Source of the DNA: Cladorrhinum sp. PSN259
Lineage: Eukaryota; Ascomycota; Sordariomycetes; Sordariales; Podosporaceae
Assembly: GCA_033725935.1 (NCBI GenBank)
Contig: MU867063.1
Location: 186,001 to 250,000 of the forward strand
Reading direction: 5' to 3'
DNA length: 64,000 bases
Part shown: one piece after another, positions 23,421-35,353 of the stretch
How positions within the stretch are numbered: position 1 is the stretch's first letter
Layout: each line of letters begins with the position of its first letter
Program-made: the position numbers and the translations under genes
Notes under the pieces: model-generated
What the model saw: only the letters and a program-made list of their open reading frames with translations
Database searches by the model: none
Told to the model about the DNA's origin: nothing

Positions 23421-23813
23421 ATTCATTTGTATCATTCGGGTCCGGCTAGTGAGATTCAACAAGGAAGTAAGTAGATTGGCTCTGAGGGCAAATGGGCATG
23501 GGTAAAAGAAGGGATGGCGTAAACTGGCTAGATTGAATCGATCACCTATAATTACGCTGCTGGTTTGTTGTGTTGCAGGGTGTGGTTGAGGGTCGAATGC
23601 TAGTCTGCACAACCAAGATAATATTCTCAAAGTAGACTCACCATTCAGACAACAATCTATATGTTATTTCTTCAGTCTGACTTGAAACATAACCGTTCAG
23701 TCAAATACTGAATGACAAAAAAAGTAAATAAAGGGGCAAAGCAGAAAGGAGGTGCCAAGACTTTGCGATGGAGTCAAAACGAACTGCAGCAATAAACATT
23801 CCACCAAAAAGAA

Positions 23814-23890
23814 ATATACAACACCGGGGATCCCCCAGTGGTCACCCACCTGAGCACTAATACGGCCCTCTGTCTCAAGCTTATGATTGT
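23814..23890 (-). pseudogene. 5S rRNA relic, 3' half
   Basis: On the minus strand the segment reads CCGTATTAGTGCTCAGGTGG, then GTGACCACTGGGGGATCCCC and GGTGTTGTAT, which follows the 3' half of Pezizomycotina 5S rRNA (…TTAGTA…GGGTGGGTGACCACC…AATCCCAGCTGTTGTAT). The 5' half, including the strand that should pair with the 3' terminal stem, is not recognisable upstream, so it is a fragment. 5S genes are dispersed in these fungi and truncated copies are known. Confidence 0.7.
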
Positions 23891-24233
23891 CATTGACAGT
23901 GAACTGAGTCGATGAAGGTCGGAGGAAAACCATGAGTTCGTGTGTCTTGAGAACTTTAGAAGGTGGAGGTAATGACCATGAGGGAGACTACCTAGACTCT
24001 TGTTAGTTTGTCTGCGAGTTTAATGTAGTAAGTTTTTTTAATGCAGAGTAATTAGGTGATGATGAGGAAAGATTATTTTATATTGAAAGAACCGAAAAGA
24101 AGAAAAATAAATATGAAAATAAAATACAAAGTAAAGGAGAGCAAATGGGGGGGAGAAAGATCATTAGATAAGTGACTCAGACTGTTCAACTCTAACCTAC
24201 CTACCTACTTATCTTACCTGAGATAAAAACCAC

Positions 24234-24259
24234 AAAAAAAAAAGGGGGGGGGGGGGGGG
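24234..24259 (+). repeat. A10-G16 homopolymer pair
   Basis: Ten A followed by sixteen G, preceded by CCTA repeats. Purine tract on one strand; length is likely unstable or poorly sequenced. Confidence 0.85.
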
Positions 24260-25115
24260 TTCGATCATCACATCTCCACCTCTCCACAGTCCTCTTTCAA
24301 TTCAATGAATGATACTGACTTGTTATTAATTACCAATAAGCCCCCTCCCCCAAAAGAAAAATGGCAAAAGATCGCCAGGCAGCTCCCCATTTTGGAGGGG
24401 GGCGTTGAGAGGTGGTAGGCGGGAAGTTATATACATAGGGCAGCTTAAGGGGCAGGCGTGGGGATGTGGAAGAAGCACAAGCATGAATAATTCAAGAACA
24501 ACCTGATCGAAATGTTCCCGTGTTTATCTCAACCCTGAGCAGCGAGAGAGAGGTTCCGCCATAGACTACGTCCCCAACACCCTCCCACTCTATATACCTA
24601 CCAACATGACCCCTAAAACAGAAACTTCAAAACAACTCAACGTAAAAAATGATCCGCAGTCACAAAAAATTTAACAAATTTAAAAAATAATGTCAAAACC
24701 CCTCCAATATGGCCATGAATGAAAGGCACCAACTAACCCCCGTTTCGTGAAAGCAGAAGAAAAACTTAAAACCCAAAGCGCTCAGATGATCCAAACCTTT
24801 CCAACACCACGAAAACCATTAAAAATGCCGTCAAGAGGGGGTATCAAAATCCTAAGTCAAACAAAAACCATTTCGCTAAAAACTCTTCCCAAATTTCCAC
24901 TCCATAATCATCGTCATCATCATGATCATCAGAAATCGTACCGTTGGAGGTTTCAGATCCCCAACCACGACCCGTGGGCGGCGTTACCTAAACGCAGCTA
25001 TCACACTGGCTATGGCTACAATCCAGACACTGGCTAGTAATATCCAGGTTCCAGTAGTTCTGGCAATGACACTGTCCAAGTACCTTTGTTAGTGCTGCCT
25101 CGATACACACAATTT

Positions 25116-28053
25116 TTAGAGAAAAGCGGGGAAACCTACGCAACTCCACATCTGGTCGACTTCCGTACGCTCAGCCGCCTTCTCAGCTGTCTTCTTGGCC
25201 TTCTTATTCTTTTTGCTCCCTCCTTCATGATCTTCCAATCCCCTCTTCTTCCCATTTACCTCGCAGGGTTCCTTGTCGTCCAAAATCTCTATGAACTCCT
25301 TACCCTTCCCCTTCGCCTCAACCACTTCGGCGTCCAGACCGACCCAGCTGGAAATATCAGCCTTCGGATAACCCTTCTTGCCCATAAAGTGATGGTCGAT
25401 GTGATCAAATCTCTCACTGTGCGCCGGCCCCCCATGCCCCTGTTCAGGCTCAATAGTCTTTACACAAAACCCGCACCAAAACCTAGACTCAAAGTTCCTT
25501 CCATGTCTGAAATCGTTCAACTTCTTCTCGATTGCTTCCAAGTCCGAAATCTCGTGATCTTTTTCCAGGTGTGCCTTGAGAGACTCTCGACGCTGATATA
25601 CTTTGCCGCATTCCGTAAGACTCGAGGCGGAGGCGCAAGATATATGCTCAACACAACGCCAGATCTCGAATTGAGAGTGCTGACTATTCTCGTGCCGCTT
25701 CCAGTCATTCTTGCTTCCGAAACGCTTGTCACACCTGGCAAAAGTACATGCATAGGGTTTTTCATGGCGACGTTGATGCTTTCTAAAATTGGCTGTTAGC
25801 TACAGGTACAGGCAAATGTTTAGTGAGAGAAGGATCGACATACTTCAGCTCGCAAGGACGGGTGAAGGTTTTATCGCATGCATTACACGGGAAAATTTTG
25901 ACAGATTCTCCAGCAACAGACGAAGTAGCAGTGGTCTTTGCCCCTGGAATATCAAGCTTGGCGTCCTTGAGATGGCTCAAATCCTTGATGTCCTTGGTCT
26001 CCTGCGGTCCCTTGGTCTCCGTGTCTTCGAACCGCTTCAAGTACCCAATTCTCTCCAGAATCTTGTCGATGGAGGCGGGATTGCCCTGCAAAACTCTCAA
26101 GGCTGCCAAGGCATTGGCCTCGGTGTCATCCAGGTCGATTGATTCGGGGCTGTTTCGATCCAGCTCAGAGGAAGAAGAAGAGGCAAGACGGGTTTTGAGT
26201 GAGCTACTGTCCTCTGAATAAACGCTCTGGTGCATTGAAACTTCAGTTTCATCCATTCGGGTCAAAGTGGTATCCTCAGGATCAGCAGCCTCGGATTTGT
26301 AATCATCCTCCATATCCTGGTATTGTATTGGCTCGTCCAGGGACATCTCATCTCGAGATACGGGTGTTTCGACCTCAGTTTTGTGCCGCTGTGCAAGGTC
26401 ATCCTCGTGTGTGATGCTGGGAGTATCATCTAGGTGAATTATTATGCTGGGAGGATGGATTCGGATATCTGATCTATCCTCCAGAGAGAACAGGTCCATT
26501 CCAGTACCAGTGTGGCTCAGGATGTTAGGAGCAATGCATGTTTGGGTGTCCATGGATGTCTCGTGTGGAATGGATTCGTCTTCCTGGCCATATCTGGTTT
26601 GCATAAGCCCGGCCAGTTCCATTTCGATCCGGCTGTTGTCCAAGGAACTCTGGCTTTGGGTTTGGAAACCGACAGCTTCCGCAAGAGCTTGATAGTCACT
26701 CTCGTCCATACCCTGGGAATGAGAAGAAAAGTGGTGCGAGTTTGCGGGCTGGATCATTCTTGGCGCCCCGGCAGTAGCATCTGACGAGCTCCCGGGACCA
26801 CTGGGTCCCGCACTCATTCCTGCCCACTGAAGATGAACATCCGCATTTGACATACCCGGTTCTGAAGGAGTCGACTCGGACATGGCGTTAGACCTAACAT
26901 CTTCAGGAATCGGAGGACTGTGAAATAGAGTCAGCGGGCTAGTTTCCCCAGAGTGAGTTCGTCCACTTACCGATAGATGAACGGACTGAGGTCAGCAATC
27001 TCATGTATACGATGCACCCTTTTCAAGTGCTGCCGGAAGTTATCCTGTCTAGGCCAGTCCTTGGTCTTATCCCTGCAAGAGTGGATATGGCAACGATATA
27101 GGGTACGGTCTGGCATGTGGACCTTGTGAACGCAAAGCTTGTGACGATCAAGATCGTTTTTGGTGCTAAAGCCCTCTTTTGCCTTGGGGCAGTTAGGGAA
27201 GTCGCACTTGAATGGCTTGTCGTGTCTTGCGATGTGTTTTCTAAAAAGGGTTGGTTAGTGACCAGTTTCGACGTAATCATAGGATATGCGTACTTGAGTT
27301 CGGATTTTGTCTTTGCCGAGAAATCGCATTCGCGGCACTTTATGACAAGATTTGTACTAGTCGAACCGCCTCGATTGCTTCGTGGCGCTCTCTTTCGCGG
27401 TCTCCCCTCGGAAGGGTAACCGGAGATGCTCCCAAGGTTTAGCCTATGTTGATCGTATTGCAGGATGAGGCTTCGTGTTTCCGCGCTGTGATCTGGATCG
27501 ACATTATATAAGGTGCTGCTGCCGCCATACCCAGAGTCGGATGGGACTCTTGGTATGCTAGGACTGATAGTGTCGACCTCGGAATGAGTTGCAACACTTC
27601 GATAAGTACCGAAGCTCTGATAGTTAGGAGGAGTGTTGAATATTCCAACATTGAGTTGTTGGCCACCAAGAAGATCTACGTTGGCTCCTCCTACAGTCGC
27701 CTTGAGAGGGTTCCATGGTTCCGAATCTCCTCGGCCGTTCCTGAAGCCCTGAAGCATAGGAATCTGGCCAGAACTCGACATTGGAATACCGGCAAAGCTA
27801 ACACGGTTACCGGAGCCTTGTGAATGCATTGCGGGGTATTGGCCAAAGGATAGGATTCCGGAGTCGACCCGGTCGTTCAAGCCGTCCATGAGGGGGTCTG
27901 GAGAGTTATTGGAACGATCGGGGAAACTGAATGACTGAACAAGCAGACAAATAAGTCAGACGAGAGCTCTCAAGTTTAAATTCAAGGTGTAGTGGGAGTC
28001 AATCATACAGTAAAATGATCAGACTGAGGGAACTGTCCATGTTGTTGAGACAT
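25116..28053 (-). CDS. C2H2 zinc-finger transcription factor, two finger clusters
   Basis: Predicted nuclear DNA-binding protein of 898 residues from five exons (28009-28053, 27294-27934, 26971-27240, 25844-26917, 25116-25782), all GT-AG. Cluster one (about residues 215-305): CRECDFSAKTKSELKKHIAR, KPFKCDFPNC, STKNDLDRHKLCVH and CRDKTKDWPRQDNFRQHLKR. Before it lies a basic stretch EGRPRKRAPRSNRGG that may be a nuclear signal. A long acidic Ser/Asp-rich spacer (about 350 residues) follows, possibly an activation region. Cluster two (about 664-775): CNACDKTFTRPCELKKHQRR, KPYACTFARCDKRFGSKNDW and CGKVYQRRESLKAHLEKDH, then FWCGFC and a conserved HIDHHFMG tail. Two donors split finger codons identically (ELK junction). 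The target genes are unknown. A long upstream gap of 2.8 kb fits a regulated gene. Confidence 0.87.
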
Positions 28054-30598
28054 GACGGCCTCGGCTGCAACAAACTTGCAGTTCGTATGGTTGTAAATGA
28101 AAGAGAGCACACGATAGAATGCCGTTGATATAAGATAGCTGTCTAAAGAGTGTGGTCAACAGGCCAGTCCCTGTGTTGACAAAGATGGAGATCCGAGGGA
28201 AGGTCTTGGCAATCCTCGGACCCAAACTGACGATGACGACGACCAGCCCGGGGAGACAGGAAAAGGTCCACGCACTACCTAAATGAAGAACAGACGTAGG
28301 TGTAGAGATGAGAATCGGCAGAAACGGGAATCCGAATAGGGAAGATCCAGTGATCTCAAGTGGCGGCCCGTTGCAGAGGGGATGCAGAAGGGAAAGAATG
28401 AGATTAGATATCGCCTTGAAAGACTCGATTGGGCATTTCCATAGTTGAGTCGGCGGGCGGCGGTATCTTTGCTATTGTACAGTGGTACCTGAGGGGGTGC
28501 GCATTAATCAGGCAGCTTCCCGATTTCTGGGGGCTAGGCGGGCTGTGAAGACGGCCCCAAGTTGCGATGAAGATCAAAATGCAGAAAGTAAGAAGCGCGG
28601 ATGGGAATTCGAGATGAATGGATCGGACTTGCAGTCGTTGGAGAAGGATAAAAAGGACGAGATCAAAAGTTCAAAGCCCAAAAACGGTGGACCAAAAGTC
28701 AGAGGCAGATGACTTGGATGGAGGGCGCCCAAAAGCTGAAAATGCAGCATCCATGAGGACGGGAAGGCAACCAAACGCTGGTCTTGGCAGGTCGCCTCAC
28801 TTTTTGCTGGGAAAGTGGTTGCCTTCTTTTCGGTAGCCATTTTGGGATAGACATGCCCAATCGCGGTTCACCTTGTCTAGACTCGGTGAAGAAGGAACCC
28901 TGCAACCACCTAGGTATCACGTGAGTGGACAATTCCGAGTCCGCCATTAATTATTGCTTGTGTCAGGTTGCAGGTTGCACCTGCTTCACTCAACCATCTA
29001 TTCTTTTTTGGTGAATCTGGAAAATCTACCTACCTACCTATGCTGCAACTGGGGGGTTTCACAAGGGAACTATGAGAAGCCTCCACGCGCTCTAAGAAAT
29101 CACTTGTGCATGATCAGGATATCAAGCAGGCACAACAGGAGTCATGAATGCATATAACTTTTAATTACACCTATTTTGCTCCTTTCAATGTCTGTTCATT
29201 CCTTTTGATACATTATACGCCCTTTTTTACGCCCATTTGTTAGACCCCGTGGCCTCTCTGATCTGATGATCAGTACTATTGTCCATCGATACCGAAAGTC
29301 TACGACTTCACCTTTACCCTGAGCCCTAATGAGTCCACGCCATATCTGCGAAAAGTCCATCGGGTAAAACTACAGATTTTTTTTCCCCCCTACTAGCTTA
29401 GTCATTTGTAATTTTCTCTTTATTTTTCCGCCACAAGTTGATTCCCCGTGCTCCAAGCCTTGTCTCCCCATAACGACTCGGCGAACAAGTACGATTACGA
29501 CTCGATTACGACTCGATCTCGACGCCATTAGCCATGTGCGATATCTTATTGGCATAGTCAAGATCCCTGGTTCGGAAACCCGGAAAACGTGCCCCGGCCT
29601 GCAGAACTCCATCGGACCGCTCAAGGGCGGCTGCGACATGTTCTTCATCGGGAAGCAATTCGGAACACGGGTGGCTGCATTTTGAAGGCCTGGGATTGGA
29701 AGCCTGACTGCTTGTTTGCTTCCGGCATCGCATTTAGCCCCCCCGACTCGCCCATCTCGACTCTTTAGGCCTCAAGGCTGTTGTTTGCCTTCCTTGGCTC
29801 AGACCAAGCTCTCTACTTTTGTGATAGACGGAGCAGACAGGTCATATTTATTAAATCCCTCGAGCCCGGTTTCGTTGCTTGAATTGACAGCTGTCTTCGT
29901 CTTTGGCTCCAAGGCCAGCAATGTTTGCTCAACAAGTTTTCTGGCCATGTTCCCTTCCGAGCGGCTCCCCCAACTACGAGAGCGCCAACCATGGCGGCTC
30001 GATTCCGGACCCTCACTGTCCCTTCTCTTTCTTTTCACGATGCTGCCGAGCTAGACGCCCAGCTCAGATGAACAATGACCTTTTTAGAATCGTCTCGTCA
30101 AATTATTCAGCTAGAATAGCCCCGAGAAAACCGCCATCTTGACCCACTGCCCCCAACTTGCTGCGATTATTGGCCCCCGGATCACATGTTTGCGATCTTG
30201 TGGACTCTTCCATCCCTTCATCAGTGGTGAACAAAGTTATGAACCCCCACCGTCTGCTTTTGTTTGCTAAACTGCAGGATGGTGGTGTGTATACAATGGC
30301 CAGAACACTGCATTTTGAGGGACTCTCATCATCGTCGCTATTCGGACATGAATTCAGATTCGTGGATGCCACCTATCCTTGATGTGATCTATCGATTACA
30401 AGGGGATGATGGTAATGCATACTCACATCCAACCCTCCGAATCGTTCTTGTTTTGTGGCGTGAGATACTCACCACTTGCACCTCGTTGTTGAAGTATGTG
30501 ACCGTAATGGTTGTAGCTAGCTGATCTTGATACACAACGATGACGAACAATCACTAACAACGTGGCCCCGTTGGCCAAGAAGTGGTCCCCGGGTTGTG
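28054..30598. other. long intergenic stretch, no gene seen
   Basis: Divergent promoter region of the zinc-finger gene and the small Cys-rich gene. Holds CCTA repeats near 29028 and a short direct repeat GATTACGACTC near 29500. Open frames on both strands have no domain or codon bias. Confidence 0.5.
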
Positions 30599-30606
30599 TA
30601 TAAATA
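30599..30606 (+). promoter_or_regulatory. TATA-like box of small Cys-rich gene
   Basis: TATAAATA about 240 nt before ATG 30842. The leader between them may contain an intron (donor GTATGT near 30720, acceptor near 30791). Confidence 0.35.
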
Positions 30607-30841
30607 TGTGTCTAAACACCGACCCGGAAGTTTTGAGCCTTTACCAATCTCTTTACCTTCCCGATATATCAGTGAAAATATCTTCTCGGGAACATATACC
30701 TTCCATTCATAGTCTCTATAGGTATGTTTTGTGGCACTTCTTTTCTATCAAGTTGACATCAACTAATTCGCTTCTTTTCCCACCCCGAAGCCAAGGTTAC
30801 CATCTTGCCTAAATTTCTTGCCGTCTACCCGCAACGAAACC

Positions 30842-31502
30842 ATGTGCGACTGGGAAGAGTTTATCTGGACATGCAACTGCTCGGATTTCCGCCTGAAGTC
30901 ATACTGTCACAGAGCGAGAAACACTCCAGGCCATGTCTGCAAATTCGTCAAGAGGCTTCGGAACTGCTGGGATCAGGGGCGTCCATGTGACAACTGCCTC
31001 ATGAAGCAGTATAACAATCGAGGTAAGTCGTATGTTCTCTGAACCTGTTTAACACCAGCCTGACTTTCGCCTAGGTGGCCAGTCCCAATCTTGAGTCGAC
31101 CAGTTGGGAGTAAAGGTTGACGAGATGATTGAGGGTGTGGAAAAGGAGGAGCCGACAAAAGTTTGTGCTTCCGTGTTTAAGAAAGTGTGTGTTAGTTATA
31201 TCGACTGTCAATGGCAATCGTCTGTGAGACCTCTTGTCAACTGTGTTACGTTGCCTGAATGTGGAGCTTCGAAAGGGGCTCATCGACTCAGTAAGACGGT
31301 ATCTTGTGTAAAGCAAAGGACTCCAATGAATGCTCAAACCACCGGCCATAGATTTGCCCAGTGCAAGTATGAATTTGAGCTACCGTCACCACCATCTTCT
31401 ACGATCTCAAAGAACACAGAAGAGCATGTTACAATAACACGAAGACGGACCTGCATCACTGCTGGCATAACACTCATTTTCCCTGAGCGGAAGCGTTACT
31501 GA
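30842..31502 (+). CDS. small cysteine-rich protein, alternative 3' splice sites
   Basis: Exon 1 (30842-31022) encodes MCDWEEFIWTCNCSDFRLKS, then YCHRARNTPGHVCKF and CWDQGRPCDNC. This Cys/His pattern is seen in many small uncharacterised proteins of filamentous ascomycetes; no function is known to me. The donor GTAAGT at 31023 is strong and a CTGAC branch site lies at 31060. The first acceptor (CTAG, 31074) gives a 66-residue protein ending at TGA 31094. A later acceptor (TGAG, 31095) removes that TGA and stays open to 31502, for 195 residues including further Cys and QCKYEFELPSPPSS. Which form is made cannot be decided here. There is no signal peptide, so a cytosolic or nuclear role is more likely than an effector. 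Confidence 0.5.
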
Positions 31503-32537
31503 TAGTTTTACCTGCATTGCAGATTTGACACATGAACTCTGACCTCCGGGTTACTGCATTTGAAAGCGTGCCGTGTAACTCTTCCACTCGGGCACTTTCC
31601 AATCCACCTTCTCCCGTAATTAGTTGCAGCCGTACGCACCTCAAAGCCGCTCCCAGTTTCCATGGGCCGAATATAAAAGTCGACTTGTATGCAGGGTCAT
31701 ATATTACCAAGGGACCTGACATGCCCTTCTCGGAACCCTGCACCGCGCCTCAATAACTTGGTCCAGCAAACCCAGCTCTTATAGTAACATTATACTGCTG
31801 TGGCACACCAGTACAAGAACAGTACGTAACACCGATATACACAGCATTTTCTTGAAGCAGAGAAGAAGTGGGGTGGTCCCTTTCACTCCTCACATGTAGG
31901 AGCACGATCGGTGTGTTAGTTTACAATGAAGAAGATTGACACTATTCACACTATTGTTTAATCATGGCACAGGGCATCACGAAACGCAACCAAAGCCCCT
32001 CGTCATGTAAAAGTCCGTCCAGTGCTTTTTTTTTCTGAGGGTTTGTCCCCCATGATGCCTTGCCATATACCGGGCACACCAGACCATCACGATCGAGTTG
32101 CAACCTCTCTATCACAAGCGCGCTGCGTTGAACAATCGAAGCACTTGGATGACGTTCACCTCGCCCACCAAGTCACAGTTGGGGATTTGTCAATCTCGGC
32201 TTTGACGAGGATGTACTTTGTGACTTTAGGCTGCCTCAGCTCAAAGGGTGACAAGATCTTTCATGTTGTCCATCTTTTTGTCACCCTTGGTCAAGTCACA
32301 CCATCTTCTCACACCAGACTTCTATCCTTCTTCTTCAATACTTTCATATTACATTCACTTACCTTCGCTTTATTTGACACCAACCTCTCCTCAACCACAT
32401 CACCCAAATTAACCACAGCACAACCCGACCGTCCACCTTGAGCATCACTCTGACATTTAGAAAGTTCATTTAACAAATCCAATTTCGCCCGCTAACTTTC
32501 ACACACACAAATCTCTCTCTCATACAAAAGCTTTTTC
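31503..32537. other. intergenic, no gene seen
   Basis: Between the Cys-rich gene and the 3' end of the Dap1-like gene. One frame at 32022-32441 is open on the plus strand but has no features; the T/C-rich part fits 3' or promoter DNA. Confidence 0.45.
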
Positions 32538-33051
32538 CTAGTTCTCGAAATTCGTAGCACCAGCCACCTTCCCAACGACGTTATACCTCTTGCTGAAAAA
32601 AGTAACCCAGTCGTTCAAAGTCCCCTTCTCCTTATCGTCCAGGTGCTCCCACTCCGGCTTGACGTCCTCGAGCTTGACCGAGGACTTTGCTAGGGCTTGG
32701 GAGGCGTCGTGGCCGGCAAAGACTACAACATCATATATGTGTAAGTAAGTACTAGCAAAAAGGGGGAGAGAGTGCAGGAAAACAAACCGTGGTAAGAGCC
32801 ACCAGGCTGGTAGGCCTTGTTGCCTGTTACGTCGTAGACGAGGCCCTTGATGGCTACGTAGGTCTTGTCGCTGTCCACGCCTGTAAAGAAGCAAATGAGT
32901 ATGTGTGGGTGGGAATAAGCGGGGAAATGGGGAAGAGGGGGAGGTGTGGTGAAAAAATACCATTTGCTTTGGCCAGCTCCTCAGGGGTGATTGGATCATC
33001 CTTGGGAGGGTTGAGCTGGATGGGAGTCTTGGGCTCGAATTTGGCGGCCAT
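32538..33051 (-). CDS. dap1: cytochrome b5-fold haem/steroid-binding protein (Dap1-like)
   Basis: Membrane-associated progesterone receptor (MAPR) family, whose yeast member Dap1 binds haem and supports cytochrome P450 Erg11 in sterol synthesis. Exons 32961-33051, 32788-32880 and 32538-32722 give 122 residues. The b5-like fold is clear: PITPEELAKANG, KTYVAIKGLVYDVTGNKAYQ, PGGSYHVFAGHDASQALAKS and TLNDWVTFFSKRYNVVGKV. The YxxxxY pattern around VYDVTGNKAY fits the Tyr haem ligand typical of MAPR proteins. No transmembrane anchor precedes the domain, so a soluble form is implied. Intron ends are GT-AG and split codons cleanly. It shares a promoter region with the divergent Mgr3-like gene. Confidence 0.88.
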
Positions 33052-33663
33052 TTTGTGTTTTATGATGTATATATATATAAGGTGAAAAGTGAAGCTTATG
33101 AATATGAGTGTCAGTTTGGGTGCAAGAGCTTTCACATGAGCTGAGGGTGAATGTCTCGAGACGCAAGGAGGGGTCAATCTATGGACACTGCTCCACGGAA
33201 AGATTGAAGTGGGGGCGGGGCAAGAGGGGCCTGGATGTATTTCAACCACTGACCTTCGAGGCAATATAATATCAGCAAAACAGACGGTTCTGAATATAAT
33301 GTGAGAAGAAAGGCAAGCGCTTTGTTCTCAAGACGGTCTTATAATCCCTTGTAAAAGACAAAGAATTAAACCGAGACGTGTGAAGGTGGTGGAGCTTGTG
33401 AACTGGCAACCTCGGGAGTCGAACGGACACGGAATCGACAGGGATCAATCAGAGAATAATCTGGGGCAATGACGTGCAGCAGCTGAATCCCCTGTGCCAA
33501 GACAGAACAAAGTGGGTGCCTCAGGCAGTTTTGAGTGGTCCAGGGCGCAAAGCTCCAGGGAGCTATGACCTAAACAGTCTTGAATTTTCCAGATCCGGTA
33601 TATCTTCATCAACCCATAAACTCGATTGCTGGATTCAATTGAGTCCCAACTGAGATAACCACA
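33052..33663. promoter_or_regulatory. shared divergent promoter region
   Basis: About 610 bp between two start codons facing away. A TATATATATA tract lies 20-30 nt upstream of the Dap1-like start. No gene inside. Confidence 0.5.
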
Positions 33664-35353
33664 ATGCCAGTCCCCAGGATAGCGGGTCTCCGGTCCCCTG
33701 GATCACTCAGACACATCTCAATATCATCCCATGTACCACAAGCATCTGCCCTCGTCTCGGTACCCTTTGGCCGCCAATGTCGTCTCAAGTCAACAGCTGA
33801 ACCACCAAGAGTCGCGCCAAAAGGGTTGACAGCAAAAGTAAGTCTGAATGGAGGACAGAATGGACAACAACAGCAGAAAGGTCCAAGGCCATCATTATGG
33901 GCTTTCCTGTGGCAATCGATCAGGAGAGATCTTAAGCGGGGCAGGCAGAACATGAAGAACACCTCGTGGAGTGATATAATGCGCGAGACACCAGGAGAAG
34001 CAATTGGCGGTATTGTCGCGTAAGCACTCCATATTCTTCCTCTTTCTCCCACTAAAACTAACATGGCTATCTATCTCCAGAGTTATCGCAGCCTTCGGCG
34101 CAGTGGGTTACGTAGTCTACCTCTACTTTACCTACTTCAACTCCCCCAAATTCACCCGGTACCCAGAACCCGTCGCGCAAGCCCTTCGAAAAGCCCTATA
34201 CTTCAGCAATCAAGATCCCGATCCGCAACGAGCCCTCAGGTATTACAAGCAAGCAGTAGACCTAGCAGATGAGCACGGCCTAGACCAGTTCTCGGACGAC
34301 TACATGGGCATCAAAATCCAGCTCGCCGCCTGGTTAGAAAAGATTCAAAGCTATGACAACGCAATCATGATTCTCGAGAACATGCTCAGCGACTGCAAGA
34401 GATGGGTGGACACAATGGAGAAAGCGGCCGCTGAGGGGACTCTAGCAAAGTACGACCCTACTTTACAACCACAGCCTGCACGCAAGGAAGGAGAAGAAGC
34501 AGCATCCAAGAACGCAGCACCACCAGGTCCACGAGAAAACTTTTGGGGTAAACGAACTCGTCTCTTAAAGAAAGCAGTCGGCATTAGCGTCAAGCTCGCC
34601 AACCTCTACTCAGACGAACATGTTTTGGAGAGAGAAACAGCACACGAGAGGATAGTCTGGGCCGTCGAGACCACGCTTCGCGAATTGAACAGAAGAAGCA
34701 AGGAGCCGCTGAAAGAAGGGGAAGGAGATTGGATGGCCGATCAGGAAGTTGGCGGCGCTTTGGAGTCACTCGCTTTGAACTATTGTGACAGAAAGCAGTT
34801 CCATCTTGCTGTTCCACTGTTGTTCCAAGCTCTAAGGTTATCAGAGGACCAATGTCACACTGCTACACTAAGTAAGTGCCAACTTTCCCACCATCTCCCC
34901 CGGTGTCTATATATACTAATATTATGTAAAGTGGGTAATATAGCGACCGCCTTCGCAGAACATCCCCTCCTACCACCAGGTGAAGCAGAAGCGGACAGGC
35001 AAATGGTTGAATCAAAGACTTGGGCTACCCCGGCGCAACAACGTAAAGCTTACTTGGATGCCGCCGAGAGGTGGGCACGAAACGCTATTGCGAACTCAAA
35101 GGTCCCCAAGGGGGATAAGAGGACGCCAGAGTGTGACGCAGCTTGCACTGCTGCTGTTATCAACATGGGATCTATTCTGGCTCAGATGGGGAAACCTGCC
35201 GAGGCGAAAAAGAAGTTTGAGCAGGGTATCAAGATGGTTCAGGGGTTGGGCAGCAGTGGCGAGGGTGAGGGTGAGGGAGGAGGAATGGAGAAGAAGGAGA
35301 GGGAGAGGTACTTGGCTGAGGCTGAGGCTGGGTTGGCGAAGCTGTCGTTATAG
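33664..35353 (+). CDS. mgr3: TPR protein, Mgr3-like i-AAA protease adaptor
   Basis: Predicted inner-membrane protein. Yeast Mgr3 with Mgr1 feeds substrates to the i-AAA protease Yme1. Exons 33664-34019, 34081-34871 and 34932-35353 give 522 residues. A basic presequence (MPVPRIAGLRSPGSLRHISI) and a Gln/Arg-rich matrix segment lead to a TM helix at VIAAFGAVGYVVYLYFTYF, which spans the first splice junction. Then come TPR-like helices: ALRYYKQAVDLADEHGLDQF, IQLAAWLEKIQSYDNAIMIL and MGSILAQMGKPAEAKKKFEQ. The YKQA...DQFSDDYMGIKIQLA segment is typical of fungal Mgr3 relatives. Assigned by architecture; another mitochondrial TPR protein is less likely. Confidence 0.78.

Larger units (their letters stand above)
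23421..25115. other. intergenic with 5S relic and homopolymers
   Basis: Converging 3' ends of the transporter-like gene and the zinc-finger gene. It holds a 5S rRNA relic near 23.85 kb, an A/G homopolymer pair near 24.24 kb and AT-rich sequence at 24600-24900. No protein gene seen. Confidence 0.55.

Noticed and set aside
24190..24260. CCTA repeats next to a G run as a possible internal telomere-like repeat
   Set aside because: The unit is not TTAGGG and the repeats are too short; ordinary microsatellite.
31023..31095. TGA at 31092 as programmed readthrough
   Set aside because: A splice acceptor just after it explains the open frame more simply, and the base after TGA is G, not the C favoured in leaky contexts.
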